Part shown: positions 59,549-64,000 of the stretch, one piece after another
How the letters are laid out: each line of letters begins with the position of its first letter
Position numbering within the stretch: the stretch's first letter is position 1
NCBI GenBank assembly: GCA_035772405.1
Contig: JAYKKM010000504.1
Coordinates: forward strand, 830,001 to 894,000
DNA: 64,000 bases
Reading direction: 5' to 3'
From: Chrysogorgia sp. JL179-B06
Lineage: Eukaryota; Cnidaria; Anthozoa; Scleralcyonacea; Chrysogorgiidae
Position numbers and translations under genes: made by a program
The notes under the pieces: model-generated
The model's database searches: none
Told to the model about the DNA's origin: nothing
The model's input: only the letters and a program-made list of their open reading frames with translations

Positions 59549-61760
59549 AACGGAGATATGGCTCAGTGACTGTGAGGTATCTGCAATTTCTTGTCATCAC
59601 AGCATCACTTCTCATGGGCATGATATCAAATTGTTTTGTTTGTGAATACAGTTTTCCTTCTATTTTAGGTGTATATTGGTGTGAGTTCATTATTTCTCTC
59701 AGGAGCCATTGTGTGCGCGGTGATCAGTATTCCGATCAGACATTTATATCTGCGTGTGGGTATCACGCAACTCAAATCAAACGAAGCCATTGTGCTCGTC
59801 AAAAAGCTAAACAAACCATGGTGCTCGTTAGCATCAAACCTAGCGAAGCCATTGTGCTTTCTAAAAACAATACAAACGAAGCCAAACCTAGCGAAGTCGT
59901 GGTGTTCTCTAAAAAAACCTAGCAAAGTCGTGGTGTTCTCTAAAAAACCTAGCGAAATCGTGGTCTCTAAAAAAACGTAGCAAAGTCGTGCTCGCTAAAA
60001 ACAATACAAACGAAGGTATAATTTGTGTCTGTTGACTGTCGACAACATAAAGACCTTGAGGTTAAAATATAACTGAACATTTTGCCTAACTGATGAGAGT
60101 GATAATTGAGCAATATATCGTGCCCAAATTGTGCACACAATAATGTAAGTGCAAACAATAATGTAGAATTATTGCTACGATTGTCGACTCATGTGTTACC
60201 GGCTCACAGCGTAAGTAATATTCAAGTACCATGCCAATGATATATAACTTATTAAAAGGTAACTATCATTACTAACAAAATAATATACTGCATAAACAAT
60301 AAAACAAACATACCAATTTAACTCCAAAGTATCCTTTGAGGCTTTGAGCGGGAGCGCGTACTCTGTACAATTCTTGTTCGTACCCTGAACTAAATAGAGC
60401 AATGCGTACGAGGTATGCGCGGTATTCTAAACAGCCCCCGCGTTGTTATACGGTCACAGTTGCATTTTCGCACTCGAAATTTTCCTTCACCATAAATCCT
60501 TAGAACTTGTAGTTTAATCGAGTGAAATGCCAAATATTACTTGTAATATACCACAATAGACTGTCTTGATGATTCTTATAAATCTTTGAAATTCTATGGG
60601 AAATTTGTTAATTCTAAGGATATAAGGTCTGCAAGATAAGGCATGCACGTGACACTTTTGCACGTGCACTGTTCCAAGGTTGCTGTCAGTTCAAAGGTTG
60701 CTGTCTGTCCACAGGTTGCTGTTCTACATCCAAAAATATTGACAGTTGCCACGTGATGCTGTGACACTAGTTCGAAATATTATTACTTATTGGATTCCTC
60801 TGAGCCCAATATTACAAAATATTTAAGTCGAGAATTCAATATTGGACGAGACAGAAGATTAATCCTAATATTGCAAATCGAGTCACGCGAGTGACGTTGC
60901 TTTGCACGTGAACAGCCCGTGTAAACAGTCCATAGGTTCCTGCCCGATATGTAGCTGCCCTTCATCGTAAAATATTTGGCTGCCATGTGATGCTAATAGA
61001 GACAGTTGATTGGTGGATTATATGTGATGGTAAATGGAAAGATGACCTTAAATGGAAGTATGGAACACGCAATCGTGTACATGCAGTATCGGCTAAAGCG
61101 AACAAAATCGTGGGTTGTATAAGAAGGTCTTCCTATGATGCCCATGACCCACACGTGCGTATTACGCTAAAACTTTATATTATTTAGGAGTTATTTTCCA
61201 TACTGTTCCCAAGTCTGGGCGCTGTAGTCCATGTCGTTAATACTGAACATCGAAAGAATCAATTCCGCTCAACTAAGTTTATTCTGGATATTTAACGATA
61301 GATTATAAAACGGGACTGTTACCTCTGTCCTACTGGCACGAGTAACTTGCACATAGACTAGTATACCTTTTTAAAGAATTAGTTCGTTCATGTGACCTTT
61401 TTAGTCCTCCAGTCGTGCAAGACATGAAACCGATCAAATTAATTTGTTTTAAATATCCCTAAAGTGAATAGCGTATCTTTTTAGAACAGTTTCTATTGTA
61501 GAATTCCGTCCTAAAATGTTCAACTCTATACGCCATGGTATATCTGAAAGGTTGTTAACCTCTCTATTGTATTGTACCATGTTCTGATTTAATAATAACA
61601 AAATTTTGCGAATTATGGCCTTCAGATTACTTTTAAAAACTCGCCTCAGAATACGGGAAATGGTGTTTGAGATATCCTGGGAATTTAAAATTTAATTCGG
61701 GGGAGCATGCCCCGGACACCCTAGAATACTTGCGCTTGGAGAATACCACGTGGACATTTT
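59549..61760 (+). repeat. Copy B counterpart of 33189-35220 and 936-3069
   Basis: It has the uninterrupted sequence at the site of the 6.1-kb element (gctcaccaaacgg at about 59541-59553). It keeps the 60460-60595 block that copy A has lost but copy C retains. No gene. Confidence 0.8.
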
Positions 61761-61826
61761 AGCCAACTTCGTTTTCAGAAGGAATATGGATATTTTAATA
61801 GGATCTAGGCGTATGATGTTTACTGA

Positions 61827-62310
61827 TCACGGTGTATGTAACCATTTGTCATCTTTATGCATTCGGACTTTCTGGCCGGTTTCAAGTGGCGACAATTCTT
61901 CACTGCATCTTTTTTCATAAAGAGTCTTTTGGATCAATTTCCATTTCTCCAATGCTCCTTTGATTTCCTCTGCATTCTCAGCCACCAGAAGTGATTTCCT
62001 TACAGGAAGAGTTGGCTTTAGTCGTCGATTCATCATCAACTGTGAGGGAGATCAACTAATTCTTTCTAGTGGTGTCGTTCTGTAATCCAACAAAGCTTTA
62101 TATATATGGATCACCAGCTTTCTTTAATAATTTTATGACTGTCTGCACACCTAGCTCTTTCAGCTTCTCCGTTACGGACTGCGGGTACCGCGGACTAGAC
62201 GTAATATGCTTGAATCCATATTCCTTCTGAAAATCTGCAAAATAACCACTTGCAAACTTCGCACCGTTATCAGAAGAACTAAAACATAAAGATGTTTTTA
62301 CGAAGGGCAT
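61827..62310 (-). pseudogene. Ty3/gypsy integrase fragment, copy B
   Basis: Two minus-strand frames (62098-62310 and 61827-62039) encode SSDNGAKFASGYFADFQKEY with the second catalytic aspartate, ITSSPRYPQS where the catalytic glutamate region begins, and a basic C-terminal segment ending in VRMHKDDKWLHTP. A gap with stops separates them. No LTRs or upstream domains were found. Confidence 0.75.
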
Positions 62311-62514
62311 ACACGTTTGCGTAAAATAACAGGTACGTGTGTTATGTATTTAGACTCGCTAACTCCAAATCTGTTTTCAGAATTGAAATTGGTTAAATAT
62401 TGATCGAGATAACGTATACAGTTTATTGTGTGTAATTTGCGTATATGTATACACTATTATATTGATATATGCTGGATATTTGTGTATAAAGTGGACGGGT
62501 ATTCTACGATTTAG

Positions 62515-62699
<185 letters not shown>

Positions 62700-62946
62700 A
62701 GGTACGTGTGTTATGTATTTACACTCGCCAATTCCAAATCTGTTTTCACAATTGAAAACGGTTAAATATTGATCGAGATAACGTTCAAAACGAGGGATAG
62801 GTGACAAATCTCTCAAGGTCGCTTATAAGCTTGCTTATAACCATGGGTTGCTTTATAACGCAACCAATGGTCTCGTTATTCCTATGATACTACCAGCAAT
62901 CTTTTATTACATAATATACGACAATTTTATTATAGTATACAAAATA

Positions 62947-63431
62947 TAGTGCTCCTAACCTCAAAATTTTTTATTATCTTATTTGGAAGAACTTTTAAAA
63001 TGATAAAGTAACTTCTTTTGAAGATTTTCGTTTCTTCGCTTTCTTTTTAAGATATATCAGTTTGTTTGATATGCAAATTTCCAGAATTTACGTCAGACAG
63101 TATGCATAAAGAGTTATCAGAGAATGTTATATATCGTTGCGTTCATCAAATAAAAACACTAAAGTGTGAATAACACGTTTGCGTGTTTCTCCCACAACGG
63201 CAAACTTCTCGATTTTAAAGGATTTCGTTCGAGAATGAAAGAGATACACACATTTCTCCAATAAGTCACTAGGCATGTGTGACGTAAATTCCTGACATTT
63301 GCATATCAAACAAACTGTTATATCTCAAAAAGAAAGCGAAGAAACGAAAATGGTTAAAAGAAGTTACTTTATCATTTTAAAAGTTCTTCCAAATAAGACA
63401 ATAAAAAATCTTGAGGTTAGGGGCACTTTAA
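62947..63431. mobile_element. TTAA MITE family 1 (copy 4 of 4)
   Basis: Counterpart of 37727-38214. The left TTAA and first base are lost (tatagtgctcc), and TTAA remains at 63428-63431. Confidence 0.8.
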
Positions 63432-64000
63432 GGTTTAGTTTGATTGTTCACTGAGCTGTACCCTGAAGATGGTATTGTAGTCTAAAATTACGTTTGGTAG
63501 TTTTTAAACTTTTTAACTTTTAACCTGTGTGTAAGACATATCATGAAGCGATCATTATTATGTATGTATTATATGTATATACATGTCTAATCTATTTTAA
63601 GGCACACCACACCGGTTTGTGGTCTGAAAAATATGATTCATATATTCCACTTGTAACGCGTATTCGTCTTCAATATTGGTGTACAGATGATCCAGAAGTG
63701 ATCCATTATCGGTTGTAGGAAGGTAGATGCAACTTTTTCTGATATGAGGAACCAAATATTTAAACTAGCTGCTGTTTCTGACCTTCATCTGATCGCCTGC
63801 AGTCAATCTTGAAATCACCACATATTATGCAATACTCTTGGGTAAATTTATCTATGTTCGTAATGTCCACTGCTCGTCAAAATGACGTGTTCTGCATCGG
63901 GATAAAAATGTAATTCATAACATCAGGCTAAAACCACAATGGACATTTGCATTTCTATTTACACTTGCAAATTCGTTATACTGAATTCCACAGCCTGATA

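Overview
The window is eukaryotic, AT-rich and almost entirely built of transposable elements, relics, microsatellites and segmental duplications. The mix of families (Copia with a Drosophila-copia-like primer site, Ty3/gypsy, CR1-like LINE, Penelope-like element, Crypton, Harbinger, piggyBac-like TTAA MITEs, a Polinton/Maverick relic, and a multi-exon orphan gene of a kind I associate with cnidarians and lancelets) suggests a marine invertebrate, most likely a cnidarian. That assignment is an inference. The only non-transposon coding sequence I can support is a GNAT acetyltransferase gene, present as two near-identical copies.

Layout. 0.7-3.1 kb: partial copy (C) of a duplicated segment. 3.1-4.5 kb: GC-rich direct repeat enclosing a 21-bp minisatellite. 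4.5-5.3 kb: decayed Crypton ending in a 108-bp palindrome. 5.56-9.96 kb: complete Copia retrotransposon on the minus strand, with by-eye identical LTRs but three single-base frameshifts, inserted in an (AT)n tract. 10.5-12.0 kb: long-arm foldback element. 12.6-15.8 kb: second Crypton (minus), with a Penelope-like fragment carrying a GIY-YIG domain and a hammerhead-like motif between its exons. 17.8-38.8 kb: segmental-duplication copy A. 38.8-42 kb: unassigned sequence with small inverted-repeat elements. 42.2-43.6 kb: decayed Polinton packaging ATPase. 43.6-47.0 kb: microsatellites, a TIR element and a broken Ty3/gypsy element. 47.1-47.4 kb: small Polinton-like ORF. 47.4-47.9 kb: 107-bp minisatellite. 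50.6-64.0 kb: copy B of the duplication, running off the window.

The duplicated copies are useful because each gives empty sites for elements found only in another. Copy A alone carries a 6.1-kb element with 18-bp terminal inverted repeats (27059-33188). It contains a gene of at least eight exons and a second, convergent ORF, and copies B and C show the uninterrupted site. Copy A alone also has a LINE insertion (about 23.06-24.76 kb), a palindromic TTAA MITE (21753-21910) and a Harbinger-like MITE (35405-35635). Copies B and C carry two unrelated Harbinger-like elements at the same TAA target.

The two most unusual observations are (1) the 6.1-kb TIR element, which suggests that an orphan animal gene family is the gene of an intron-containing DNA transposon, and (2) three 107-109-bp palindromes with the same architecture, each at the 3' end of a Crypton-type tyrosine-recombinase element, sharing short words with the matching 5' ends.
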